Assembly: GCA_011523655.1 (NCBI GenBank)
Contig: WTGH01000044.1
Location: 1-64,000 of the forward strand
Direction: 5' to 3'
Length of the DNA: 64,000 bases
Source of the DNA: Rhodospirillaceae bacterium
GTDB lineage: Bacteria; Pseudomonadota; Alphaproteobacteria; Bin65
Positions 47,177 through 56,020 of this stretch are shown here, in pieces. Position 1 is the first letter of the stretch. Each line of letters opens with the position of its first letter. A program made the position numbers and the translations under genes. A model generated the notes under the pieces. It made no database searches. It saw nothing but the letters and a program-made list of their open reading frames with translations, and had not been told where the DNA came from.

Positions 47177-49597
47177 TCACGCCGGTTCGACGAAATCAGC
47201 GAACACCTTCTTCGCGCCGACGCTTTCGAAGATCACGATCAACTTGTCGCCCTCGACCGCCTTGACGACGCCCTTGCCGAATTTCTTGTTACGGACGTGA
47301 TCGCCCTGCTTGAAGGCGCTGTCGCCGCCGCTGCGGATCAGGTTGGCCTCGCCGTCGATGATGAACGGCTTTTCACGCGCCATGCGCGTGCGCCCGCCGT
47401 GGCGCCCGCCGGATCCTGGCGCAAGCGGCGCGGTGTTGTTCCAGCCGTCGTCGAAGCGGTCCCGGTTGCCCTGCCCGGCGCCGCCGTCGCCGAAGCCCTC
47501 CGCGCGTCGCCTGCCGCCCGCTTCGACCGGCCCGGCCCCGACGACCGTTCCGCCCGGCCCGCCGGACCGGCCGGCGTAGAGGCCCTGCTCGGTCGCGACC
47601 TCGACATGCTCGGGCGGCAGTTCGTCGATGAAGCGGCTCGGCAGGTTGGAGGCCCACTGGTTGTGGATGCGCCGGTTGGCGGCGAAAGAGATATGGACGT
47701 TCCGGCGCGCCCGGGTCAGGCCGACATGGGCGAGGCGGCGCTCCTCCTCCAGCCCGGCGATGCCGTTGTCGTTCAACGTCCGGGGGTGCGGAAAGACCCC
47801 TTCCTCCCAGCCCGGCAGGAAGACCGTATCGAATTCCAGGCCCTTGGCGGAATGGAGGGTCATGACGTTGACCATGTCGGCCTCCGTCGACCCGGTCGCT
47901 TCCATGACCAGCGCGATATGCTCCAGGAAACCGCCGAGATTCTTGAATTCGGCCAGGGCGCGGACCAGTTCCTTGAGGTTTTCCAGCCGGCCCGGCGCGT
48001 CGGGCGCCTTGTCCTGCTGCCACATCGCCGTGTAGCCGCTCTCGTCCAAAACGGTCTCCGCGACTTCGACATGGGACGCGGTCTCCGCCAGCCGGCGCCA
48101 GCGCTCGACCATGCTGACAAAACCGTCGAGCGCCCGGCGCGCCCGGGATTGCAAGGGCGGCCGCAGGTCGCCCGAGGACGCAGCCAGCCGCGCCGCCTCA
48201 AACAGGGACACGCCCTTATCGGTGCGCAGCCAGTGCAGCGTCCGCATGGCGGCGTCGCCCAGCCCGCGTCTCGGCTTGTTGACGATGCGCTCGAAGGCCA
48301 GGTCGTCGTCGGTCGAATGGACGAGGCGCAGCCAGGCGACGGCGTCGCGGATTTCCAGCCGTTCGTAGAAGCGCGGGCCGCCGATCACGCGGTAGGGGAT
48401 GTTCAGCGTGATGAACCGTTCCTCGAACTCGCGGGTCTGGAAGCCGGCGCGCACCAGGATGGCGATCTCGTTCAGGGCATGGCTCTTGCGCTGCAGGTCC
48501 TCGACCCGGTCGGCGATCGTGCGCGCCTCCTCCTCGCCGTCCCACACGCCGGTAAGGGTGAGCTTGTCGCCGCCTTCCGCAGCCGTCCACAGGGTCTTGC
48601 CGAGGCGGCTGTCGTTGCGGGCGATCAGGCGGGACGCGGCGGCGAGGATCGGCGCGGTCGAGCGGTAGTTCTGCTCCAGCCGGATCACTGCGGCGCCGGG
48701 AAAGTCCTTCTCGAAACGCAGGATGTTCTCGATCTCGGCGCCGCGCCAGCCATAGATCGACTGGTCGTCGTCGCCGACGCAGCAGATGTTGCCGTCCTTC
48801 TGCGCCAGCAGCCGCAGCCAGAGATACTGGGCGACGTTGGTATCCTGATACTCGTCGACCAGGATATAGCGGAAGCGGTCGTTATACTTCGCCAGAATGT
48901 CGTCGTGCTGCATCAGGACCGTCAGGTTGTGCAGCAGCAGGTCGCCGAAATCGACGGCGTTGAGGCTTCTGAGCCGGTCCTGGTAGGCGGCGTAGAGTTC
49001 GGCCGCCCGGCCGCCGGCAAAATCGCCCGCGTCGGCGGCGGTGACCTGTTCCGGCCCCCTGCCCTTGTCCTTCCAGCGCTCGATCATCCAGTGCAGCAGC
49101 CGGGGCGGCCAGCGCTTGGCATCGATGTCGGCGGCTTCCAGTTCCTGCTTGACGAGGCGGAGCTGGTCGTCCGGGTCGAGGATCGTGAAGTTCGATTTCA
49201 GCCCGACCAGCTCGGCGTGGCGGCGCAGGATGCGCGCGGCGAGGGCGTGGAAGGTGCCGAGCCAGATGTCCTCCGCCGCTTCCTGCCCGAGCAGGGGCGC
49301 GACCAGCCGGCCGACCCGCTCGCGCATTTCCCGCGCCGCCCGGTTGGTGAAGGTGACGGCGAGGATCTGCCACGGCATGGCGCGCCGGGTCGCGAGGATA
49401 TGGGCGATGCGGACGGTGAGCGCCCGCGTCTTGCCGGTACCCGCACCGGCCAGGACCAGCACGGCGCCCCCGGTCTTTTCAACCGCCTCGCGCTGCTTGT
49501 CGTTCAGGCCCTCCAGCCACGCCGGATCGTCCGCCGCGGACGGGGCGACGGCAGCGCGTCGGGACAGCGGGAGAGGGTCGGCGGCCGGCTCGGTCAT
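47177..49597 (-). CDS. uvrD: ATP-dependent DNA helicase UvrD/PcrA
   Basis: 806 residues. The Q-motif (LNDKQREAVE) and Walker A GAGTGKT at 51-57 are clear, as are motif Ia (AVTFTNRAAREMRERV), motif II (VDEYQDTN), motif III (VGDDDQSIYGWRGA), EQNYRST, and VNVMTLHSAKGLEFDTVFLPG with VGLTRARRNVHI. The C-terminus has the PcrA-type Tudor-like tail (FKQGDHVRNKKFGKGVVKAVE). It is a 3'-5' SF1A helicase in nucleotide excision and mismatch repair. The start MTEPAADPLP lacks a strong ribosome site but fits the family. Confidence 0.95.
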   Translation of the reverse strand: MTEPAADPLPLSRRAAVAPSAADDPAWLEGLNDKQREAVEKTGGAVLVLAGAGTGKTRALTVRIAHILATRRAMPWQILAVTFTNRAAREMRERVGRLVAPLLGQEAAEDIWLGTFHALAARILRRHAELVGLKSNFTILDPDDQLRLVKQELEAADIDAKRWPPRLLHWMIERWKDKGRGPEQVTAADAGDFAGGRAAELYAAYQDRLRSLNAVDFGDLLLHNLTVLMQHDDILAKYNDRFRYILVDEYQDTNVAQYLWLRLLAQKDGNICCVGDDDQSIYGWRGAEIENILRFEKDFPGAAVIRLEQNYRSTAPILAAASRLIARNDSRLGKTLWTAAEGGDKLTLTGVWDGEEEARTIADRVEDLQRKSHALNEIAILVRAGFQTREFEERFITLNIPYRVIGGPRFYERLEIRDAVAWLRLVHSTDDDLAFERIVNKPRRGLGDAAMRTLHWLRTDKGVSLFEAARLAASSGDLRPPLQSRARRALDGFVSMVERWRRLAETASHVEVAETVLDESGYTAMWQQDKAPDAPGRLENLKELVRALAEFKNLGGFLEHIALVMEATGSTEADMVNVMTLHSAKGLEFDTVFLPGWEEGVFPHPRTLNDNGIAGLEEERRLAHVGLTRARRNVHISFAANRRIHNQWASNLPSRFIDELPPEHVEVATEQGLYAGRSGGPGGTVVGAGPVEAGGRRRAEGFGDGGAGQGNRDRFDDGWNNTAPLAPGSGGRHGGRTRMAREKPFIIDGEANLIRSGGDSAFKQGDHVRNKKFGKGVVKAVEGDKLIVIFESVGAKKVFADFVEPA

Positions 49598-49672
49598 CGT
49601 CCGGCGGAGTATAGGCCGGCCCCTACCGGAGGGCTATCGGGAAGCCGTGACCGGCGGCGCGCAATCCAAAGT

Positions 49673-51004
49673 TCAGCCCGCTGCACTCGGTTCTGCAAAC
49701 GGCCTGGCGTGGGTTTCCTTCAGCGCCAGCCAGATCAGCAGGCCGGCAGCATAGGCCGCAGGCAGCAGCAGGAAAGCCTCCTCGTAGGCCGCCGGGGCGT
49801 AGACCCGCGCGCCGTTCACCGTTTCGCCGGCCCAGGACAGGTCGAGCAGCAGGCCGATGAGGGGCTGGGAGACCGCGCCGCTCAGCATCGTGCACATGTT
49901 GATCAGGCCGAGCGCGGTGCCGGCCGAGCGAGCGTCGTTGTGCTCGCGCCCGAGCGCAAACGCCGTCACCATCGCCGCGCCGCCGAGGCCGGAAAGGAAC
50001 ACGCAGACCTGGAAGGCGGCGAAGGGCAGGCCCGGCAGGTAGATCGCCGCGCCGATCGCCGCCAGGCCGAGCAGCCCGCCGGCCAGCAGGACCGGCTTGC
50101 GCCGGCCGAGCCGGTCGCTCAGCAGGCCCCAGAGCGGTCCGCCGCAGGCGACGCCCAGCAGCATGGCCGCCATGGCGAAGCCGGCCGCAGTGGTATCGAC
50201 GCCGAAGCGCGCGACAGTGTAGGGCACGCCCCATAGGCCGCCGAAAGCCAGGATCGGCACCGACATCAGGAGGGCGAAGGCGGCGATGAGGAAATTCTGC
50301 GGCCGGCGCAGCGCGCGGACGAGGCTGCTGCGCATCGGCTCAGGCGCCGGTGTTGCCGGCACCGCGCCTGCCGGCGCGTGGCGCGCTGCCGACCGCGGCC
50401 GGTCGCGGATCAGCAGCCAGGCCAGCAGGGCATGGATCAGCGCCCAGCCGGCGAGCGCGACCATGTAGTCGCGCCAGCCGAGCGCCGCGACGGCGGCGGA
50501 GAACGGCCCCTGTCCGACCACGCCGCCGGCCAGGCCGACCGCGAGGGCCACGCCGCTAAAAAACGCGAAGCGCCGCGCCGGCAGCCAGAGGGCGGCAATG
50601 ACCATGCTGCCGACGAAGGCGAAGGCGGCGCCGAAGCCGATCAGCGCCCGGCCGGCATAGGCCAGCTCGATGGTCGGCGCGAGGCCCATGACCGCGCAGC
50701 CGACCCCCGTGACCAGGATCGCAACCGTCAGCACGCGGCGCGGCCCCCACCGGTCGGTGAACAGGCCGCAGGGGATCTGCAGCGCCGCGTAGGCCCAGAA
50801 ATAGACCGCCGAGAGATTGCCGACGATCGCGCCGCCGACCGCGAAATCGCGCATCAGCGGCTCGACCGTGATCGACGGCGCGACCCGCAGGACCCAGGCG
50901 TAGAAGAAGAAGGCGGCCGCCACGAACCAGCCGGCATACGCCAGCAGCGGGACGGTTGTCCGGGGCGGAGCAACGGACGGGGCGGGAGCGGCCGGCGCGT
51001 TCAT
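49673..51004 (-). CDS. MFS transporter
   Basis: 443 residues with 12 predicted helices. YAALQIPCGLFTDRWGPRRVLT is the cytoplasmic loop 2-3 motif of the major facilitator superfamily, followed by GRALIGFGAAFAFVGSM. The repeat in the second half is GGPLWGLLSDRLGRRKPVLL. It resembles the sugar-phosphate or anion:cation symporter class, but the substrate is not readable. The ATG at 51004 was chosen; an open extension to 51145 runs into the PP2C gene. Confidence 0.9.
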   Translation of the reverse strand: MNAPAAPAPSVAPPRTTVPLLAYAGWFVAAAFFFYAWVLRVAPSITVEPLMRDFAVGGAIVGNLSAVYFWAYAALQIPCGLFTDRWGPRRVLTVAILVTGVGCAVMGLAPTIELAYAGRALIGFGAAFAFVGSMVIAALWLPARRFAFFSGVALAVGLAGGVVGQGPFSAAVAALGWRDYMVALAGWALIHALLAWLLIRDRPRSAARHAPAGAVPATPAPEPMRSSLVRALRRPQNFLIAAFALLMSVPILAFGGLWGVPYTVARFGVDTTAAGFAMAAMLLGVACGGPLWGLLSDRLGRRKPVLLAGGLLGLAAIGAAIYLPGLPFAAFQVCVFLSGLGGAAMVTAFALGREHNDARSAGTALGLINMCTMLSGAVSQPLIGLLLDLSWAGETVNGARVYAPAAYEEAFLLLPAAYAAGLLIWLALKETHARPFAEPSAAG

Positions 51005-51134
51005 CGCGGACCCAAGTAGCGCCGATGCCGCCCGCCGGAAAGGCCGGCCCGGGCATAGGCCCGATGCATCCGTCGCCGCCCCGCTCTCCCGCTGCAAGAG
51101 CTTCCCGCCAACGGGGAATCGACCGCCCGGACTC

Positions 51135-51956
51135 CTATCCGGCAACCGGCCCCGCGGCGGACAGGAGCAGAAAGGTCACGTTGTCCTGGCCGGGCCCCGC
51201 AGCGGTGCGCACCGCGCGATCCAGGGCGTCGGCCGCCGCCTCCGCGCTGCCGCCGGCGGCGCGGAGTTCGCGCGCAATCTCCGCTTCAGGGAGGGTCTCG
51301 ATGCCGTCGCTGGCGATCAGCAGACAGTCGCCGGGTTGCAGGCGGCAGGCGCGGGACCCGCAATCGACCAGGTCCGGCGAACGGCCGGTGACCGCCGAGA
51401 GCAGCATGTGGCGCCGCCGGTCCACGCGCGCGGCCTCGGGCGACAACTCGCCCGCCAGGACGAGCCGCTCAAGGACCGGCGCCATCGAATGGTCCGCATT
51501 CAGCCGCTCAAGCGCGCCGGCGGCATACAGCCACATCGGCGAATCGCCGACGCTCAGCCAGTCCAGGCGGCGGCCGTCGTAGAGGGCGGCGACAACGGTG
51601 GTCCCCATCCCGCGGAGCTGCGGATCCGCGAATTCCCGTCCGCGCAGGCGTGCGGTCGCGGCGTCCAGGCATACGCGAAACCGGGTCTCGGCCGGGCCGT
51701 CCAGACCCGGGAAGTCGCCTACGAAGGCCTCAACCACGATACCGCTCGCCGTCGCGCCGCCCGCAGCGCCGCCCATCCCGTCGGCCAGAACCATGAGCAG
51801 CGCCGTCGGCGCGCCCTGTCCCGCCATGTCGACATCCAGGGTTGCGAAGGAGTCCTCCTGATAGGCGCGCGCGCCCTGCCACTGCCGGCCGGCCAGCGGC
51901 CAGCGGGCGCTTCCGGACGGCCCGGCCGCCGTCGGTTCTGACGCAATGTCGCCCAT
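51135..51956 (-). CDS. PP2C-family serine/threonine phosphatase
   Basis: 273 residues. GARAYQEDSFATLD (metal-binding Glu-Asp), VLADGMGGAAGGATAS (the core DGMGG), MGTTVVAALYDGRRLDWLSVGDSPMW, LLIASDGIETL and GQDNVTFLLL are the ordered motifs. It is a soluble Mn/Mg-dependent protein phosphatase. No kinase is encoded nearby. It is divergent from the Rieske oxygenase gene, with 208 bases between them. Confidence 0.92.
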   Translation of the reverse strand: MGDIASEPTAAGPSGSARWPLAGRQWQGARAYQEDSFATLDVDMAGQGAPTALLMVLADGMGGAAGGATASGIVVEAFVGDFPGLDGPAETRFRVCLDAATARLRGREFADPQLRGMGTTVVAALYDGRRLDWLSVGDSPMWLYAAGALERLNADHSMAPVLERLVLAGELSPEAARVDRRRHMLLSAVTGRSPDLVDCGSRACRLQPGDCLLIASDGIETLPEAEIARELRAAGGSAEAAADALDRAVRTAAGPGQDNVTFLLLSAAGPVAG

Positions 51957-52164
51957 GTCCTGCGGACTCCTGAAATCGCAGCCCGATTATGCCGAGGAGG
52001 TTCGGCCTGGCCATGGGACGCCGATACGCAGGCCAACCCGTCGCGATTGCCGCTATCGGAGGGGTCAAGAGGCTGCGCCGCCTTGGCGTCGGGCCGTCGG
52101 GCGCGATACAATCCGGCCGGAGCAGCAATCTGCAGCCACCGCAGGACAGAAGGAGCCGCCCGCC
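51957..52164. promoter_or_regulatory. Divergent region PP2C / Rieske oxygenase
   Basis: 208 bases that should hold promoters for both directions. AGGAG stands 10 bases before the oxygenase ATG. No specific operator or box could be assigned. Confidence 0.35.
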
Positions 52165-53571
52165 ATGCCGGCGCCCGCCTACCGTTACCGCGACAACCCG
52201 GACGCCATCCGCGCGCTGGTCCGCCCGCGCGAGGTCCACCGCGACGTCTATATCGACGACGAGGTGTTCCGGCTCGAGATGGAGCACCTGTTCGCCAACA
52301 CCTGGATCTATGCCGGCCACGCCAGCCAGGCGCCGAACCCGGGCGATTTCATCACCTGCGAGATCGGCGGCCAGCCGCTGCTCATCTCCCGCCACACCGA
52401 CGGCGAGATCTACGTCAACTACAACCGCTGCGCCCACAAGGGCACGCGCATCGCCGGCGAGCCCTGCGGCAACGCCGGCAAGATGTTCCGCTGCCCCTAT
52501 CACGGCTGGGCGTACCGGACCGACGGTTCGCTGCTCTCGGTGCCGCTGCGCAAGGGCTACGACGGCACCGGCTTCGAGGACACGGCGATGGTCCGTGGCC
52601 TGGCGCCGGTGAAGAATTTCCGGGTCTACCGCGATTTCATCTTCGTCAAGCTGAACGACGGCGGCCCGGATTTCGAGGCGTTCTTCGGCGACAGCCTCTC
52701 GACCATCGACAATATGGTCGACCGCTCGCCGGAAGGCCGGCTGATCCTGGAAGGCGCGCCGCTGCGCTACATGCACCGCTGCAACTGGAAGATGCTGGTC
52801 GAGAACCAGACCGACACCTGCCACCCGATGGTCGCCCACGAGAGCAGCGCCGGCACGGCGGTCAAGGTGTGGAAGGAGACCGGGCGCAACGACCGGCATC
52901 CGGCGATCGAACTGCTCGCGCCGTTCACCTCGACCTACAAGTTCTACGAGGAATTCGGCATCCGGGTCTGGCCGAACGGCCACGGCCATACCGGGGTCAC
53001 CGACTCGATCCACGCCGACTATTCGGAGATCCCCGGCTACTGGGAAATGATGGTGGACGCCTACGGCGAGGCGCGGGCGAAGGCGATCCTCGGCGACATC
53101 CGGCACAACACGATCTATTTCCCCAACATCATGGTGAAGGGCCCGATCCAGACCCTGCGCGTCTTCCTGCCGCTCGCCGCCGACAGGACCCTGGTCGAGA
53201 GCTGGACCTTCCGCCTCGCCGGCGCGCCGGACCAGTTGTTCGCCCGGACGCTGCTCTACAACCGGACGATTAACGCGCCGACCTCGATCGTCGGCCATGA
53301 CGACCTGGAAATGTACGAGCGCATTCAGACCGGCCTGCGCGCCGACGGCCACGAATGGGTCAACGTCCAGCGGCTCTACGACGAGGACGAGGAGCCGGAC
53401 GCGACCGTCGTGGTGAACGGCACCTCCGAGCGCCAGATGCGCAACCAGTTCAACGCCTGGGTCCGCTTCATGACCCTCGACATGATGGGGGACATGACCG
53501 GGGACGTGGACCCGGTAGCGGCAGCCCTGAACCCGGCGCCGGCCGGCGGCGCCGAACGGCCGGTTGCCTGA
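52165..53571 (+). CDS. Rieske-type aromatic-ring-hydroxylating dioxygenase, alpha subunit
   Basis: 468 residues. The Rieske ligands are Cys89, His91, Cys110 and His113 (CAHKGTRIAGEPCGN, then CPYHGWAY). The mononuclear iron triad region is NQTDTCHPMVAH, giving Asp217, His220 and His225, the Asp-x2-His-x4-His layout. It hydroxylates an aromatic substrate with O2 and electrons from a separate reductase, which is not in this window. The true ATG is 52165, with AGGAG ahead. The downstream gene is the beta subunit, with TGATG overlap. Confidence 0.92.
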   Translation: MPAPAYRYRDNPDAIRALVRPREVHRDVYIDDEVFRLEMEHLFANTWIYAGHASQAPNPGDFITCEIGGQPLLISRHTDGEIYVNYNRCAHKGTRIAGEPCGNAGKMFRCPYHGWAYRTDGSLLSVPLRKGYDGTGFEDTAMVRGLAPVKNFRVYRDFIFVKLNDGGPDFEAFFGDSLSTIDNMVDRSPEGRLILEGAPLRYMHRCNWKMLVENQTDTCHPMVAHESSAGTAVKVWKETGRNDRHPAIELLAPFTSTYKFYEEFGIRVWPNGHGHTGVTDSIHADYSEIPGYWEMMVDAYGEARAKAILGDIRHNTIYFPNIMVKGPIQTLRVFLPLAADRTLVESWTFRLAGAPDQLFARTLLYNRTINAPTSIVGHDDLEMYERIQTGLRADGHEWVNVQRLYDEDEEPDATVVVNGTSERQMRNQFNAWVRFMTLDMMGDMTGDVDPVAAALNPAPAGGAERPVA

Positions 53572-54080
53572 TGGGAGCGCCGGGGAAGGCGGAGGCCGGA
53601 AGCCCGGTCACCGCAGCGGACATCGTCGCCTTCGTCTATGCCGAGGCGCGGCTGCTCGACGAGCGCCGCTACGAGGACTGGCTCGACCTGTTCGCCGAGG
53701 AGGGCCGCTACTGGATCCCGGCAGAATGGGACCAGACCGACCCGGTGATGCAGCCCTCGCTGCTGTACGAGGACCGCTTCATGCTCGACGTGCGCATCCG
53801 CCGGCTGCGCGGCGTGCGGACCTACAGCCAGAAGCCGAACAGCCGCTGCGTCCACGTTTTGCAGCAGCCGTCCGTCGAGGCGATGGACGACGCGGCGAAC
53901 AGCTACCGGACCTGGACGCCGTTCCACTATGTCGAGACCCGCAGCGACGAGCGCGAGTATTTCAACGGCTGGGCGCGCCACGACCTGATGCTGGAAGGCG
54001 GCGCGCTGAAAATCCGCCTGAAGCGCATCGACCTGGTCAATCTCGACGCGCCGTTCGGCAACATCCAGCTGTTCATGTAG
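53571..54080 (+). CDS. Ring-hydroxylating dioxygenase beta subunit
   Basis: 169 residues of NTF2/SnoaL-like fold. It contains AADIVAFVYAEARLLDERRYEDWLDLFAEEGRYWIP, the signature start of the small beta subunit. It also contains LYEDRFMLDVRIRRLRG, a conserved stretch, and a C-terminal LKIRLKRIDLVNLDAPFGNIQLFM. It has a structural role in the alpha3beta3 oxygenase. The start overlaps the alpha stop (TGATG). Confidence 0.92.
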   Translation: MGAPGKAEAGSPVTAADIVAFVYAEARLLDERRYEDWLDLFAEEGRYWIPAEWDQTDPVMQPSLLYEDRFMLDVRIRRLRGVRTYSQKPNSRCVHVLQQPSVEAMDDAANSYRTWTPFHYVETRSDEREYFNGWARHDLMLEGGALKIRLKRIDLVNLDAPFGNIQLFM

Positions 54081-54134
54081 CGGAACGCCGCCGGCCGGCG
54101 CGCCGGGGCAAATTTACGGAAGGACCGGAACGGA

Positions 54135-54869
54135 ATGAGCGAAAACACGGGCCGCTATACCGCGGTCGTCACCGGGGGCAGCGCCGGCATCGGCGAGCGG
54201 CTGTGCCGCGACATGCTCGACGCCGGCTGGAAGGTCATCTGCGTCGCCCGGCGACCCGCGCCGATCGACCATCCGGACATGTCCTCGGTCTGCGCCGACC
54301 TGCTCGATCCGCAGGAAACCGCGGACGCCGCAGCGGAGATCGCGAACCGGGACGTCACCCACATCGTCCACAACGCCGGGCTGATCCGGCCGAACCTGCT
54401 GCCCGAGGTCGTGTCGGAGGACATGGAGACGCTGACCCACATCCACCTGACGGCGCCATTGCTGCTCACCCAGGCGGTCCTGCCGAAAATGCGCGAGAAC
54501 GGCTTCGGCCGCGTCGTCTTCGTGACCTCGCGCGCCTCGATGGGCGTGCCGACGCGCAGCGCCTATTCCGCCACCAAGGCCGGCGTCCACGGCATGGCGC
54601 GGACCTGGGCGCTGGAGCTGGCGCCCGAGGGCGTCACGGTCAACGTGGTCGCGCCCGGCCCGATCCTGACCGACAATTTCTGGGGCATCATCCCGAAGGG
54701 CTCGGACCGCGAGTCGCGGCTGGCCGACAACATGCCCGTCCGGCGCATCGGCGAGCCGGAAGACGTGACCCGCGCCGTCATGTTCTTCGCCGACCCGGAC
54801 GCCGGCTTTATCACCGGCCAGGTCCTGTTCGTCTGCGGCGGCGCCAGCTTGGGCGGGATATCGCTGTAA
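54135..54869 (+). CDS. Short-chain dehydrogenase/reductase
   Basis: 244 residues. TGGSAGIG at residues 13-20 binds NAD(P), HNAGLIRP is the NNAG-type loop, SRAS holds the serine, and Tyr144 and Lys148 (YSATK) are the active pair. PGPILTDNFW and ITGQVLFVCGGASLG close the fold. Position after the oxygenase subunits suggests a dihydrodiol or alcohol dehydrogenase in the same aromatic pathway. A hairpin with a T-run follows the stop. Confidence 0.92.
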   Translation: MSENTGRYTAVVTGGSAGIGERLCRDMLDAGWKVICVARRPAPIDHPDMSSVCADLLDPQETADAAAEIANRDVTHIVHNAGLIRPNLLPEVVSEDMETLTHIHLTAPLLLTQAVLPKMRENGFGRVVFVTSRASMGVPTRSAYSATKAGVHGMARTWALELAPEGVTVNVVAPGPILTDNFWGIIPKGSDRESRLADNMPVRRIGEPEDVTRAVMFFADPDAGFITGQVLFVCGGASLGGISL

Positions 54870-54886
54870 TCCGGGCTGGCGCTACC

Positions 54887-55012
54887 CCATGCCCCGTGAA
54901 GTAATCGGGGCTTTGGTTTGGGGCGAGTGCGGTCATTGCCGATGCTCTATAGCAATACGGTATCCGATGCACATTCCGCCGAGGGCGGCGCGCCACATCG
55001 CATCGGACCCGG
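54887..55012. repeat. Direct repeat, family C copy 1
   Basis: About 125 bases, beginning CCATGCCCC and including CTCTATAGCAATACGGTATC and CGCCACATCGCAT. It matches 55651-55782 in the same orientation with short indels. The two copies bracket a lipoprotein gene. A 30-codon minus-strand frame is conserved between copies, but neither copy looks like a gene. Confidence 0.85.
54891..54919 (+). terminator. Terminator-like hairpin after the SDR gene
   Basis: GCCCCG and CGGGGC flank the loop TGAAGTAAT, followed by TTTGGTTT. It fits an intrinsic terminator 20 bases beyond the SDR stop. The same hairpin, with a weaker stem, opens the second copy of repeat family C at 55655, so it may belong to the repeat rather than to this operon. 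Confidence 0.55.
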
Positions 55013-55116
55013 GCGGTGGTCCTCGTGGGCGGTGGGTGTGACCGCCGATGCGCCATTGCTGTGCAACGATAATTCAGCTTCACGCGCCGAACCGTGCCTA
55101 TAGCGAGAAATGCGAG

Positions 55117-55593
55117 TTAGTTCAGCTCGTCGAGCCGGTCACCCTCGAGGACTTGCTCGAAGATACCCCCTACGGTGAGTTTGTACCGTCCACCGCCAAG
55201 CAGAACCATATGCGTGCAAAACTCCTTCTTGCTGGTCGGTAACGTGGGATAGTTGATGCAGAGCCTGCCTCGATCGTCGAAACGGTATGTCCCATCGAAC
55301 CCGGATACCGTGTCGATGCCGTCGCGCTTTGCCCTCAGTTTCGCAGTTCCGTCCGGAGAGAAGTACTGGGCGCGACTCACTTTCTTCGCTTCGTCTCTGA
55401 CGAAAACGGTGTTCCCCACCACGACCCCCTGAACTTCCGCAACCGTCATCGCACCGGTCGAGCCGGCCGACTCGGGGGCATCAGCCTCTTGAACCGTCGA
55501 AGCCAATTCTTGCGGCGCCTGGCAGGCCGCAAGACCGAGGCCGAGAGCCGTGGCCACCAAGCCGGCGGTCGAAATCTTCGTAAGGCTGGTCAC
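55117..55593 (-). CDS. Putative small lipoprotein, function unknown
   Basis: About 158 residues from GTG 55593. ISTAGLVATALGLGLAAC is a lipoprotein signal with lipobox LAAC. The mature part has VAEVQGVVVGNTVFVRDEAKK, FDGTYRFDDRGRLCINYPTL and EFCTHMVLLGGGRYKLTVGG, a beta-rich stretch with two cysteines. I do not recognise a named family with confidence. A start 12 codons earlier is possible but lacks a ribosome site. The gene is bracketed by the two copies of repeat C. Confidence 0.65.
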   Translation of the reverse strand: MTSLTKISTAGLVATALGLGLAACQAPQELASTVQEADAPESAGSTGAMTVAEVQGVVVGNTVFVRDEAKKVSRAQYFSPDGTAKLRAKRDGIDTVSGFDGTYRFDDRGRLCINYPTLPTSKKEFCTHMVLLGGGRYKLTVGGIFEQVLEGDRLDELN

Positions 55594-55650
55594 TATCCTG
55601 TCTCCCGCAGAACAGAGCGGATGAGCCATGTCCGGGCATTCCAGCCCTGC

Positions 55651-55782
55651 CCATGCCCCATAAAGTAATCGGGGCTTTGGTTTGGCGCGAGGCCGCTCAT
55701 TGCCGATGCTCTATAGCAATACGGTATCCGATGCACATTCCGGCGCGGGTGGCGGTGGCGCGCCACATCGCATAGGACTCGG
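55651..55782. repeat. Direct repeat, family C copy 2
   Basis: Second copy of the element at 54887-55012. It shares the hairpin GCCCC...GGGGC with TTTGG after it, and the long run from TTGCCGATGCTCTATAGCAA onward, diverging only around GCGGGTGGCGGTGG. It lies upstream of the lipoprotein gene. Confidence 0.85.
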
Positions 55783-56020
55783 TTCCAGCTGGCTGAGGCC
55801 GGAAATCGCAATGCCCGCAGCACCGCTTGCACAGACCATCTGACATACCCCGCGCACGGGCGCGGCGCGCAGGAGGGCGACGAGCAGCGTGCACCCACCG
55901 GCGACGCGCCGCCACCGCGTTCAAAGTGCGCTCGATCCGATGCTGTACGTCCACCCGGCGCACGATACCCGGCGTGCGCCGTCGGGGAGGTCCTGTACTA
56001 TTTGTGGGGAATGGGTAGGG
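55783..56020. other. Intergenic region, no gene supported
   Basis: About 240 bases between repeat copy C2 and the stop of the DUF3108 gene. Short open frames on both strands have no recognisable content. Nothing else was seen. Confidence 0.4.

Noticed and set aside
46880-50236. A 1118-codon plus-strand open frame
   Set aside because: It is antisense to uvrD and the MFS gene, both clear on the other strand.
54811-55083. Minus-strand frame through repeat C1 that shares a 30-residue stretch with the frame through C2
   Set aside because: Both frames are open, but they have no ribosome site and no family match. The similarity is explained by the DNA repeat.
55697-55963. 88-codon minus-strand frame with several cysteines
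   Set aside because: It overlaps repeat C2 and has no start signal or domain. Not enough to call a gene.
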